From the NCBI GenBank assembly GCA_902614065.1, contig CACMJT010000002.1, positions 121,368 to 185,367 of the forward strand: DNA of 64,000 bases, written 5' to 3'. Every line of letters begins with the position of its first letter. Position 1 is the first letter of the stretch. Under the pieces are notes generated by a model. It made no database searches, was not told where the DNA came from, and saw only the letters and a program-made list of their open reading frames with translations. Below are positions 44,149-52,106 of the stretch, piece by piece. Source of the stretch: an uncultured Bacteroidota bacterium (GTDB lineage: Bacteria > Bacteroidota > Bacteroidia > Flavobacteriales > Flavobacteriaceae). The translations under genes were made by a program, and so were the position numbers.

Positions 44149-45672
44149 TTAAAAATCTAATCCTTTTATGTAAAAATTTTTTAAAATTGGTGTTGTTCTT
44201 GCCTCTTTAAAAATTATTTCTATTTGACTAATAACATCCAAATTTGATTTGGAAACATCGTTTTTTTCCTTTGAATCTAAAGTTAAATCAAAAAGTTCAA
44301 TCTCTTTATTTCCAGTTGCAATATTTCTTCTGATTGCTTTCCATTTATCCATTCTTAAAGCTTGTTGACCTTGCCTTGAATTTGTTTCCCAATATAAATA
44401 TTCGTGTTTTTTTTGTTTTTTTCCAAGCAACGTTGGTAGAAAGCTTAGACCAGTAATGTGGTTTGGTTTTTTGATCTTGAATAAGTCCAGTATAGTTGCA
44501 TAAAAGTCCTGAGTAGATGATATATGGTTGCTAAATGAACCTTCTTTAATTTTCCGTGGCCAGGTTACAAATGAAGGAACCCTTATTCCTCCCTCAAAAA
44601 GCGATCCTTTGACCATATCAACATTATCACTAAACATAGCACTACTATTAAAAAAACCACTATCAACTTGATCTAGATGCGTCACACCATTATCACTTGT
44701 AAACATTATTATGGTATTTTCAAATTGATTGATCTCCTTTAATTTTTGAGTTAAACTACCCACAATTTCATCTAAATATGAGATCATTGCAGCATATGTT
44801 GCTTTAGGATAGCGATTTGGATAGTAGGCATAAGCAGGATAATATGGCTTTTCATCACCAAATTTTTCTACATAATAATCAACCCATTTTTTTGGTGCTT
44901 GTAAAGGTAAATGAGGAATTACAGAAGCATAGTAAAGAAAGAAATTATCATATTTATTTTTCTCAATAAAATTCAAAGCCTCCTCGAGCATCAAAGTTGG
45001 GGCATAGTCATTTTGATAATAATCTACATAACTATTAGGATCAAGTGGGTCAAGACCCTCTTTTAAAGCTTGTTTTTTATCTACGATATAATTATTTAAA
45101 TATTCTCTTTCTTGATTTTTCCAAAGATGGGTTGGATAATAAGTATGAGCTTGTCTTTGACAATTGTATCCATAAAAAAAATCAAATCCCATTTTATTAG
45201 GTATGCTATTGGTGTTGGGAGCACCAAGTCCCCATTTACCTACCATACCAGTTTTGTATCCTTGACTTTTAAAAATATGAGCAACAGTTCGAGTAGTATC
45301 TGGTAAAGGTCTTTGTCCTTCTAAACTTTGATCATCAAGCATTGCTTTAAAACTCCATACATCTCCCCTTTCAGCCCATTCACTATTATTTCTGATGTGG
45401 TTTTTTCCAGTGTGAACTCCTGTTGCAAAAACCGCGCGTGTCGGAGCACAAACAGCAGCTCCAGAATAATGATTTGAAAAAATCATTCCTTTACTAGCCA
45501 AATAATCAATGTTTGGTGTCTCAATTAATTTTTGACCATTAAAACCAACATCACCATAACCTAAATCATCAGCAAGTATGTAGATAACATTGGGTAAATC
45601 TTTATTTGGATTCGAACAAGAAACTAGAAATAATGAGAGAATAATTAAAGGAAATTTATTGAGGTTCTTCAT
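44149..45672 (-). CDS. Arylsulfatase-type lipoprotein
   Basis: 507 residues from the ATG at 45672, which gives a clean lipoprotein signal (FLVSC, Cys19). S1 sulfatase: metal residues in LADDLGYGD, the maturation motif Cys75-Ala-Pro-Thr-Arg79 (formylglycine type), GKWGLG and the late FTSDNG. It removes sulfate esters, probably from algal or animal glycans, in the periplasm or at the surface. The Cys must be converted to formylglycine. A formylglycine-generating enzyme with its active-site Cys pair is encoded 2.4 kb away (48068-49084). Confidence 0.93.
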   Translation of the reverse strand: MKNLNKFPLIILSLFLVSCSNPNKDLPNVIYILADDLGYGDVGFNGQKLIETPNIDYLASKGMIFSNHYSGAAVCAPTRAVFATGVHTGKNHIRNNSEWAERGDVWSFKAMLDDQSLEGQRPLPDTTRTVAHIFKSQGYKTGMVGKWGLGAPNTNSIPNKMGFDFFYGYNCQRQAHTYYPTHLWKNQEREYLNNYIVDKKQALKEGLDPLDPNSYVDYYQNDYAPTLMLEEALNFIEKNKYDNFFLYYASVIPHLPLQAPKKWVDYYVEKFGDEKPYYPAYAYYPNRYPKATYAAMISYLDEIVGSLTQKLKEINQFENTIIMFTSDNGVTHLDQVDSGFFNSSAMFSDNVDMVKGSLFEGGIRVPSFVTWPRKIKEGSFSNHISSTQDFYATILDLFKIKKPNHITGLSFLPTLLGKKQKKHEYLYWETNSRQGQQALRMDKWKAIRRNIATGNKEIELFDLTLDSKEKNDVSKSNLDVISQIEIIFKEARTTPILKNFYIKGLDF

Positions 45673-45742
45673 TAATTGCCCCAAAATATAATAAGTAAGT
45701 TTTTAAATAAAAAATCTTACAATACTTATCTTTACGGTTACA

Positions 45743-47047
45743 ATGAAAAATGGTTTCTCAAAGTTGACTAAGGAGGAAAAAATCAATTGGTTAGTTGACA
45801 AGGTATTTATTAATGATATTGAAGCTAAAAAACTGCTTGAACAATATCACTTAAGTAACTCTGACCTGCAAAAAATTCATGATGATTTTTCAGAAAATAC
45901 TTTATCGAACTTTCTATTGCCACTAGGTGTAGCACCAAATTTTTTAATAGATGGCAAAGAATTAACAATACCAATGGTAGTTGAAGAAAGTTCTGTTGTT
46001 GCTGCTGCATGTAATTCAGCAAAGTTTTGGTATAAACGAGGTGGATTTAAAACAAAGATTATTGGAACTGAAAAAACAGGTCAAGTTCATTTTTTATTTG
46101 ATGGAAACAAAAAAGAACTTTTTAATTTTTTTTCTAAGATTAAGACAAAATTGATAATTAGTTGTGAAGATATAACTGCGAATATGAAAAAAAGGGGAGG
46201 CGGAATAGTTTCATTAGAACTTCTTGACAAAACAATGGATATTGAAAACTATTATCAAATAAATGCTGACTTTGAAACTGCTGATTCAATGGGTGCAAAT
46301 TTTATAAATTCTTGTTTAGAGCAGTTTTCCAAAACATTGGAAATCGAGTTCAATTCTGAAAGAAGATTTAATGAGAATAATTTAGAAATTATCATGTCTA
46401 TTTTGTCAAATTACACTCCAAATTGTAAAGTCATTGCTCAAGTTGAGTGCGAAATAGATGATTTGATTGATAAAGATATCACAGATTCTAAATTGTTTGC
46501 TAGAAAATTTAAGACCGCACTTGAAATTGCTGAGAAAGATACACCTAGGGCAGTGACCCACAACAAGGGCATTATGAATGGAGTAGATTCAGTCGTAATA
46601 GCTACTGGAAATGATTTTAGAGCCGTTGAGGCTTGCGCCCATTCATACGCATCAAAAGATGGAAAATACAAAAGCTTGACTCATGTTGAAATATGTAAAA
46701 ATAAATTCAAATATTGGATTGAGCTTCCAATATCAATAGGTACGGTTGGAGGATTAACAAATTTACATCCGCTTGTTAATTGGTCACTCAAACTTTTGGG
46801 TAGTCCGAGTGCTAGAGACCTTATGAAAATAATCGCAGTTTCAGGCTTGGCTCAAAACTTTGCTGCCATAAAATCTCTAATTACTACTGGAATTCAAAAA
46901 GGTCACATGAAAATGCATTTATCAAATATTTTAAATCTACTTGGCGCTGATGATTATGAAAGAATACAACTTGTTAAATTTTTCGATGATAAGGACGTAA
47001 GCCACAGTTTAGTAAAAAATAAATTGAAAGAAATTAGAAATGGCTGA
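45743..47047 (+). CDS. mvaA: Hydroxymethylglutaryl-CoA reductase, class II
   Basis: 434 residues, the length of the degradative-type (class II) enzyme, which in Bacteroidota serves mevalonate synthesis. Marks: IPMVVEESSVVAAA (catalytic Glu81/82), ADSMGANFINSCLE, THNKGIMNGVDSVVIATGNDFRAVEA (catalytic Lys, Asp) and QKGHMKMH (catalytic His). A TATCTTTA box (45727-45734) ends 8 bp before the ATG. It overlaps the following GHMP kinase by 8 bp. Confidence 0.94.
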   Translation: MKNGFSKLTKEEKINWLVDKVFINDIEAKKLLEQYHLSNSDLQKIHDDFSENTLSNFLLPLGVAPNFLIDGKELTIPMVVEESSVVAAACNSAKFWYKRGGFKTKIIGTEKTGQVHFLFDGNKKELFNFFSKIKTKLIISCEDITANMKKRGGGIVSLELLDKTMDIENYYQINADFETADSMGANFINSCLEQFSKTLEIEFNSERRFNENNLEIIMSILSNYTPNCKVIAQVECEIDDLIDKDITDSKLFARKFKTALEIAEKDTPRAVTHNKGIMNGVDSVVIATGNDFRAVEACAHSYASKDGKYKSLTHVEICKNKFKYWIELPISIGTVGGLTNLHPLVNWSLKLLGSPSARDLMKIIAVSGLAQNFAAIKSLITTGIQKGHMKMHLSNILNLLGADDYERIQLVKFFDDKDVSHSLVKNKLKEIRNG

Positions 47048-47945
47048 ATTATTCAAAAGTCACGGTAAGTTGATGATAACAGGTGAATACTTTGTTCTTC
47101 ATGGGGCAAAGTCTTTAATGTTGCCAACTAAATTTTTTCAGGACATGACTGTGTCAAAATTGAATGAGGACAGTATTATTTTATGGGAAAGTTATGATCA
47201 AAATAATAGTAAATGGTTTTCAGCAAAGTTTAATCTACCAGATCTTGCAATTCAAGGTGATGAAACAAAAGAAAAAATTTTTTTGAAAAAAATCTTAGAT
47301 TTTATAGCTAAAAAAAATCCAAAAATATTTGAAAATAATTCTGGAATAAACATTAAAACAAGGATGGATTTTAACCGAAGCTGGGGACTTGGAACCTCTG
47401 CAATACTAATAAATAATTTATCAAATTATTTTGGGTTAGACCCATTTGAAGTTTCAAAAAATGTTACAAACAGTAGCGGTGCTGATATCGCATCAACAAA
47501 AATATCAAAACCAATAATTTTTTCTATTAACGATAAAAAACCATACTACAAAGAAGTTCATTTTAATCCACCTTTCTCAAAAAATTTACTATTTGTTTAT
47601 CTTAATAAAAAACAAAGTAGCGAAAAAGAGGTTGAAAAATTTAAAAAAATAAGAATTAAAGATGATGAAATCCGTACAATCAGTGATATTACAAATCAGG
47701 TTGTGAGATGTAAAAAAATTGATGATTTTAACGATTTGATTGAAAAACACGAATCAATCATATCTGGTAAAATAAAGAAAGAGACAGTAAAGGATTCTCT
47801 TTTCAAAGACTTTAATGGATCCATAAAAAGTTTAGGAGCTTGGGGCGGTGATTTTGTGCTTGCTTGTGGACATAATAATCTGAAAAATTATTTTAAAAAC
47901 AAGGGCTTTGGTATTTCATTTAGTTTTAATGAGATGTTAAAATAA
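47040..47945 (+). CDS. GYDIA-type GHMP kinase (candidate phosphomevalonate kinase)
   Basis: 301 residues. GHMP kinase: SHGKLMITGEYFVLHGA at the start, the phosphate loop RSWGLGTSAILINNLS and C-terminal GAWGGDFVLACG. The family-naming GYDIA motif reads GADIA here (SSGADIAST). The start overlaps the HMG-CoA reductase gene by 8 bp, so it belongs to the mevalonate pathway. Mevalonate kinase and the decarboxylase are encoded elsewhere in the window, while phosphomevalonate kinase is not. This gene is the natural candidate for that step, by inference only. Confidence 0.85.
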   Translation: MAELFKSHGKLMITGEYFVLHGAKSLMLPTKFFQDMTVSKLNEDSIILWESYDQNNSKWFSAKFNLPDLAIQGDETKEKIFLKKILDFIAKKNPKIFENNSGINIKTRMDFNRSWGLGTSAILINNLSNYFGLDPFEVSKNVTNSSGADIASTKISKPIIFSINDKKPYYKEVHFNPPFSKNLLFVYLNKKQSSEKEVEKFKKIRIKDDEIRTISDITNQVVRCKKIDDFNDLIEKHESIISGKIKKETVKDSLFKDFNGSIKSLGAWGGDFVLACGHNNLKNYFKNKGFGISFSFNEMLK

Positions 47946-47960
47946 TACTAAAAAAAAAGT

Positions 47961-47977
47961 TTGGCACGATTCATGTA
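47961..47977 (+). promoter_or_regulatory. Sigma-54-like -24/-12 promoter
   Basis: TTGGCACG (47961-47968) matches the sigma-54 -24 element perfectly. Four bases later ATGTA sits where TTGCW is expected (G kept, two mismatches). The GG to G spacing is right for sigma-54. It lies after the end of a plus-strand gene and points at a convergent gene, with only a terminator between, so it does not serve a protein gene. Confidence 0.5.
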
Positions 47978-47985
47978 TTTTACAT

Positions 47986-48065
47986 AACACAGAAAGTAAT
48001 AATATTTTTTGGTTAGTTGTTGTTTTAAAATGCTCGTACAAACTCAAACGTACGAGCATTTTTCT
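47986..48065 (+). ncRNA. Candidate small RNA ending in strong terminator
   Basis: If the sigma-54-like element is used, transcription starts near 47988 and stops after the hairpin at 48027-48064, giving about 78 nt. The 5' half is A/U-rich and unstructured (with a UUUUUUGGUUAGUUGUUGUUUU stretch split by G's), and the 3' part is the terminator. There is no reading frame of note. Both flanking genes converge here, so the element is otherwise unexplained. Inferred, not proven. Confidence 0.4.
48027..48064. terminator. Strong terminator between convergent genes
   Basis: A 13-bp perfect stem (AAAATGCTCGTAC / GTACGAGCATTTT), a 10-base loop, then a T-rich run on the plus strand. It also ends 3 bp before the stop codon of the minus-strand FGE gene, so it may work in both directions. 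Confidence 0.92.
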
Positions 48066-48067
48066 TT

Positions 48068-49084
48068 TTAGTCACTCACAACAGTTCTAAAACCAGTATG
48101 CAATGAACTTGAATCAGGTGTAGTTTTCATCCTAGCAGAATTTCTATATCCACTACAATATGAGTCATTACATAAGAAGCTTCCTCCTCTGATAACTTTT
48201 TTTTCACTAAAAGGCTCCATTGGATCATAGCTAGTATTAGGGCCTTTTGGATCTTTTATCTTTTTATCTCCAATCATTGAGTAATAATTTGAATGATACC
48301 AATCTGAGCACCATTCCCAAACATTTCCTGCAAGATCATAAATGCCGTAATCGTTTGGGGAAAACGAACCCACGGGTGCAGAATAATAAAATTTATCTTT
48401 ATTAGTATTTAAAGAAGGGAAATTTCCATTCCAGCTATTCGCCTTAAATTGATTTTCTTCAATTCCCTCATTTCCCCAACTATATTTTGTATTTTTTTTT
48501 CCTGATCTAATTGCGTATTCAAATTCAGCTTCAGTAGGCAATCTTTTTCCCGACCAATTGCAATATGCAACTGCATCCTCCCAACTTACATGAACTACTG
48601 GATAATCATCTTTATTTATGATATCACTTCCTGGACCAAAAGGTTGTTTCCAATTCGCATTTCTTACTAAGGTCCACCAGTTACTGTAATTTTGTAAATT
48701 ATCAGTTTTAATTTCTTTAAAGACAAGTGATGCAGGCTCCAATAAACTATCGTGGGGTTTTGGTGTGCCTGGGGGAACAAATTCTTTAATTTCATCCCAG
48801 TTTATAATCCTTTCAGCAGTGGTAACATATCCTGTTTCATCAACAAATTTTTTAAATTGTTTATTAGTTACCTCATTTATGTCCATCCAAAAAGAACTCA
48901 CTTCAACAACGTGCGAGGGGAATTCATCCTCTCTGGATTCATCATCACCAGCTCCCATTAAAAAAGTACCACCTTTAATAAAAACCATTCCATCTTTAGA
49001 AACTTGATTTGTCTTTAATTCTTTTTTACAAGAAATAAAAAATAGTAATGTTACAGACAAACAAGATATAATTTTGAAATTCAT
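48068..49084 (-). CDS. Formylglycine-generating enzyme, lipoprotein, active-site Cys pair present
   Basis: 338 residues. The signal peptide ends in FISC (Cys19). The SUMF1/FGE domain runs from GMVFIKGGTFLMG to the end, with FWMDINEVTNKQF, YPVVHVSWEDAVAYCNW, RLPTEAEFEYA and LAGNVWEWCSDWY. The two copper-binding catalytic cysteines are Cys305 and Cys310 (GGSFLCNDSYCSGYRNSAR), five residues apart as in human FGE (336/341). It oxidises the sulfatase Cys to formylglycine, here in the periplasm with O2. Its likely client is the Cys-type sulfatase at 44149-45672. Divergent from the symporter genes. Confidence 0.92.
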   Translation of the reverse strand: MNFKIISCLSVTLLFFISCKKELKTNQVSKDGMVFIKGGTFLMGAGDDESREDEFPSHVVEVSSFWMDINEVTNKQFKKFVDETGYVTTAERIINWDEIKEFVPPGTPKPHDSLLEPASLVFKEIKTDNLQNYSNWWTLVRNANWKQPFGPGSDIINKDDYPVVHVSWEDAVAYCNWSGKRLPTEAEFEYAIRSGKKNTKYSWGNEGIEENQFKANSWNGNFPSLNTNKDKFYYSAPVGSFSPNDYGIYDLAGNVWEWCSDWYHSNYYSMIGDKKIKDPKGPNTSYDPMEPFSEKKVIRGGSFLCNDSYCSGYRNSARMKTTPDSSSLHTGFRTVVSD

Positions 49085-49171
49085 TGATTAAATTTAACAA
49101 AACATTATCTAAATTATTTTCTAAAAGTTTAGATTTTAATTTAAGTATTATTATTTTGAAAAGTAATTAAG

Positions 49172-49417
49172 TTGAAAGATAAAAACAAACTGTACTGGAA
49201 AAAGAACCTAAGCTATTTAATAGTTCTGCTATCAATTTGGTTTATTGTTTCATTTGGATTTGGAATATTACTTGTCGATCAGCTTAACTTAATTGAGTTT
49301 TTTGGTTTTAAATTAGGTTTTTGGTTTGCTCAACAAGGCTCAATTTACACTTTTGTAATACTTATTTTTATTTACATCTATTTGATGAATAGACTTGATA
49401 AAGAGTTTAAATCATAA
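49172..49417 (+). CDS. DUF4212 small subunit of a sodium:solute symporter
   Basis: 81 residues with two membrane helices (about 14-34 and 49-71). DUF4212 marks: YWKKNLSYL, the FG-I-L turn, GFKLGFWFAQQGSIYTFV and a C-terminal MNRLDKEF. Proteins of this family partner with the SSS transporter encoded next, 8 bp downstream. The start is a TTG; there is no ATG before the conserved region and a stop (49157-49159) lies just upstream. Confidence 0.9.
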   Translation: MKDKNKLYWKKNLSYLIVLLSIWFIVSFGFGILLVDQLNLIEFFGFKLGFWFAQQGSIYTFVILIFIYIYLMNRLDKEFKS

Positions 49418-49425
49418 CAACTTCT

Positions 49426-51123
49426 ATGACACTTCAACTATCAATATGGATAATTATTGGGCTTACTTTCGCTCTATACATTGGAATTGCCATATGGTCA
49501 AAAACCAACTCGACAAGTGAGTTCTATATCGCGGGAAAAGGAGTGAATCCAGTTGCTAACGGAATGGCAACAGCGGCTGATTGGATGAGTGCGGCATCAT
49601 TCATTTCAATGGCAGGGATCATCTCATTTGTTGGCTACGATGGTTCAGTTTATTTGATGGGTTGGACCGGTGGTTACGTTTTACTTGCTTTATTGCTAGC
49701 ACCTTATTTGAGAAAATTTGGAAAATTTACAGTCCCTGATTTTATTGGTGATCGCTATTATTCAAATACTGCTAGAACTGTTGCAATTTTTTGTGCTCTT
49801 GTTGTCTCATTTACTTATGTTGCTGGTCAAATGAGAGGGGTTGGTATTGTATTTTCAAGATACCTGGAGGTTGATATAAATAATGGAGTTTTTATCGGAA
49901 TGGGTATTGTTCTCTTTTATGCAATTTTGGGTGGTATGAAAGGAATAACATATACACAAGTTGCTCAATATTGTGTATTAATTTTTGCATTCATGGTACC
50001 CGCAATTTTTATATCAATACAAATGACTGGGAATCCAATTCCTCAGCTTGGTTTTGGATCTGAAACCCAAGATGGAGTTTATCTTCTAGATAAGCTAAAT
50101 GGATTACACGAAGAGTTAGGTTTTAGTGAATATACGTCGGGAGAAAAGTCAAAAATTGATGTGTTTTTTATAACTGCAGCTTTAATGATTGGAACTGCTG
50201 GCTTGCCTCATGTAATAGTTAGATTTTTTACTGTAAAAAAAGTTAGTGATGCAAGAAAATCTGCTGGATGGGCTCTTTTATTTATTGCTATACTTTACAC
50301 AACAGCTCCTGCAATTGCAGTTTTCGCTAGAACAAATTTAATTGAGACTGTTTCAAATAAAAATTACTCTGACATGCCATCTTGGTTTAAAAAGTGGGAA
50401 GAAACGGAACTTTTAAAATTTAATGACAAAAATGAAGATGGTATTATTCAATATTTAGGAGATGAGAAATTAAATGAGTTAACAATTGATAAGGATATTA
50501 TGGTGATGGCAAATCCAGAAATTGCTCAGTTACCAAATTGGGTGATTGCATTACTTGCGGCAGGTGCCCTGGCTGCAGCTCTTTCTACAGCAGCTGGTTT
50601 ACTACTAGTTATTTCATCATCAATTTCCCATGATTTAATAAAAAAAATTATAAGTCCAAAATTAGTAAGAAGAAAAATTTTAAAAGAGGATATATCAGAG
50701 AATGGAGAATTAATTGCAGCTAGAATATCAGCATTTTTTGCAGTTCTTCTAGCAGGTTACTTCGGAATAAACCCTCCTGATTTTGTTGCTGCTACAGTTG
50801 CACTTGCGTTTGGGTTAGCTGCAGCTTCATTTTTTCCAGCAATTGTATTAGGGATTTTTTACAGAAGAATGAATAAAGAAGGAGCAATAAGTGGAATGAT
50901 AATTGGAATTTCATCAATGCTATATTACATGTTAAAATTTAAGTTTGGATGGTTTGGGGGGGGTAATCAAGAAGATTGGTTTATCGGCGTTTCACCTGAA
51001 GGTTTTGGAACAATAGCTATGATGCTAAACTTTTTTGTCTCAATTTTAGTATCCAGTTTAACCAAAGAACCACCAAATCAAATTAAAAAACTTGTTGAAA
51101 ATTTAAGAACACCCGATGAATAA
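49426..51123 (+). CDS. Sodium:solute symporter, ActP-like, with DUF4212 partner
   Basis: 565 residues with about 13 membrane helices. EFYIAGKGVNPVANGMATAADWMSAASFISMAG is split over the first cytoplasmic loop (residues 31-63), followed by GLPHVIVRFFTVKK and LAAALSTAAGLLLVISSSISHDL, as in acetate/monocarboxylate symporters that use a DUF4212 subunit. The substrate is probably a small organic acid. Overlaps the next gene by 8 bp. Confidence 0.9.
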   Translation: MTLQLSIWIIIGLTFALYIGIAIWSKTNSTSEFYIAGKGVNPVANGMATAADWMSAASFISMAGIISFVGYDGSVYLMGWTGGYVLLALLLAPYLRKFGKFTVPDFIGDRYYSNTARTVAIFCALVVSFTYVAGQMRGVGIVFSRYLEVDINNGVFIGMGIVLFYAILGGMKGITYTQVAQYCVLIFAFMVPAIFISIQMTGNPIPQLGFGSETQDGVYLLDKLNGLHEELGFSEYTSGEKSKIDVFFITAALMIGTAGLPHVIVRFFTVKKVSDARKSAGWALLFIAILYTTAPAIAVFARTNLIETVSNKNYSDMPSWFKKWEETELLKFNDKNEDGIIQYLGDEKLNELTIDKDIMVMANPEIAQLPNWVIALLAAGALAAALSTAAGLLLVISSSISHDLIKKIISPKLVRRKILKEDISENGELIAARISAFFAVLLAGYFGINPPDFVAATVALAFGLAAASFFPAIVLGIFYRRMNKEGAISGMIIGISSMLYYMLKFKFGWFGGGNQEDWFIGVSPEGFGTIAMMLNFFVSILVSSLTKEPPNQIKKLVENLRTPDE

Positions 51124-52087
51124 ATTGATTTTAATTTTCAGACTATCGATTGTTTTTTTGGCTATCAATATTAATTCTCAAGAAATTTTTGTTGAATATT
51201 CTCAGAAAATACCAGGCACTACTGTTAGTATTGAAATGGCAGCAATTCCTGGTGGAGAATTTAAAATGGGGAGTCCTATGAATGAAAAAAATAGGCTAGC
51301 TGATGAAGGGCCCCAAAGAAAAGTTGTTGTTGATTCATTTTGGATGGCCAAGCATGAGACAACTTGGAATTTATTTCAGCTCTACATGGATCGAGAAATT
51401 GATAAAAATCAAATAAGAAATGTGAATAATGAGATTGATATTGATGTTGATGGAGTTAGTTCTGCCACCACACCATATGTCGAAATGAGTTTTGGTATGG
51501 GCACTGATGGTTATCCTGCAATTTCAATGACGCAACTTTCAGCATCAAAATTTTGCGAATGGTTATCTGCAATGACTGGAAACTATTATCGCTTGCCAAC
51601 AGAAGCTGAATGGGAATATGCGTGCAGAGCAGGTTCAATTGGTCCTTATCATTTTGATGAAAATTTAGAAACTCTTGATGATTATGCATGGTACAGTAAA
51701 AACAGTGATGGTAAATATCAAAAAGTTGGAACAAAAAAACCTAACAACTTTGGGTTATTTGATATGCACGGAAATGTTTCTGAATGGACACTAGATCAGT
51801 ATGATCCAAGAGCATATTCAAACCAAACTGATAGTATTTTATACAATCCTTATAATTATGCAAAAAAATTATATCCAAGAGTTGTCAAGGGTGGTTCGTT
51901 TATGAACCCAGATTACAGAGTTAGAAGTGCAACAAGGTATTCATCTAATAAACAATGGAAAAAACAAGATCCACAAATCCCAAGAAGTAGGTGGTGGCAT
52001 ACAGATGCTCAATTCCTTGGTTTTAGAATTGTGAGGCCACTTGAAACACCAAATGAAGAAGATAAAAAGAAGTATTGGATTAATTAA
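51116..52087 (+). CDS. Secreted SUMF1-fold protein without catalytic Cys
   Basis: 323 residues. Signal peptide (1-21) and an FGE-like C-type-lectin fold: MAAIPGGEFKMGSP, FWMAKHETTWNLF, YRLPTEAEWEYACRAG, FGLFDMHGNVSEWTLD and GGSFMNPDYRVRSATR. In the last motif the two cysteines of true FGE are replaced (no Cys in GGSF to SATR), so it should not modify sulfatases. Such proteins bind ligands or act in other roles. It overlaps the symporter gene upstream and is 19 bp from the next gene, so it is in their operon. Confidence 0.9.
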   Translation: MNKLILIFRLSIVFLAININSQEIFVEYSQKIPGTTVSIEMAAIPGGEFKMGSPMNEKNRLADEGPQRKVVVDSFWMAKHETTWNLFQLYMDREIDKNQIRNVNNEIDIDVDGVSSATTPYVEMSFGMGTDGYPAISMTQLSASKFCEWLSAMTGNYYRLPTEAEWEYACRAGSIGPYHFDENLETLDDYAWYSKNSDGKYQKVGTKKPNNFGLFDMHGNVSEWTLDQYDPRAYSNQTDSILYNPYNYAKKLYPRVVKGGSFMNPDYRVRSATRYSSNKQWKKQDPQIPRSRWWHTDAQFLGFRIVRPLETPNEEDKKKYWIN

Positions 52088-52106
52088 AATTCACTAAATT
52101 AAAGGC

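Noticed and set aside
48752..49007. Plus-strand frames inside the formylglycine-generating enzyme gene
   Set aside because: They are shadows of a well-conserved minus-strand gene.
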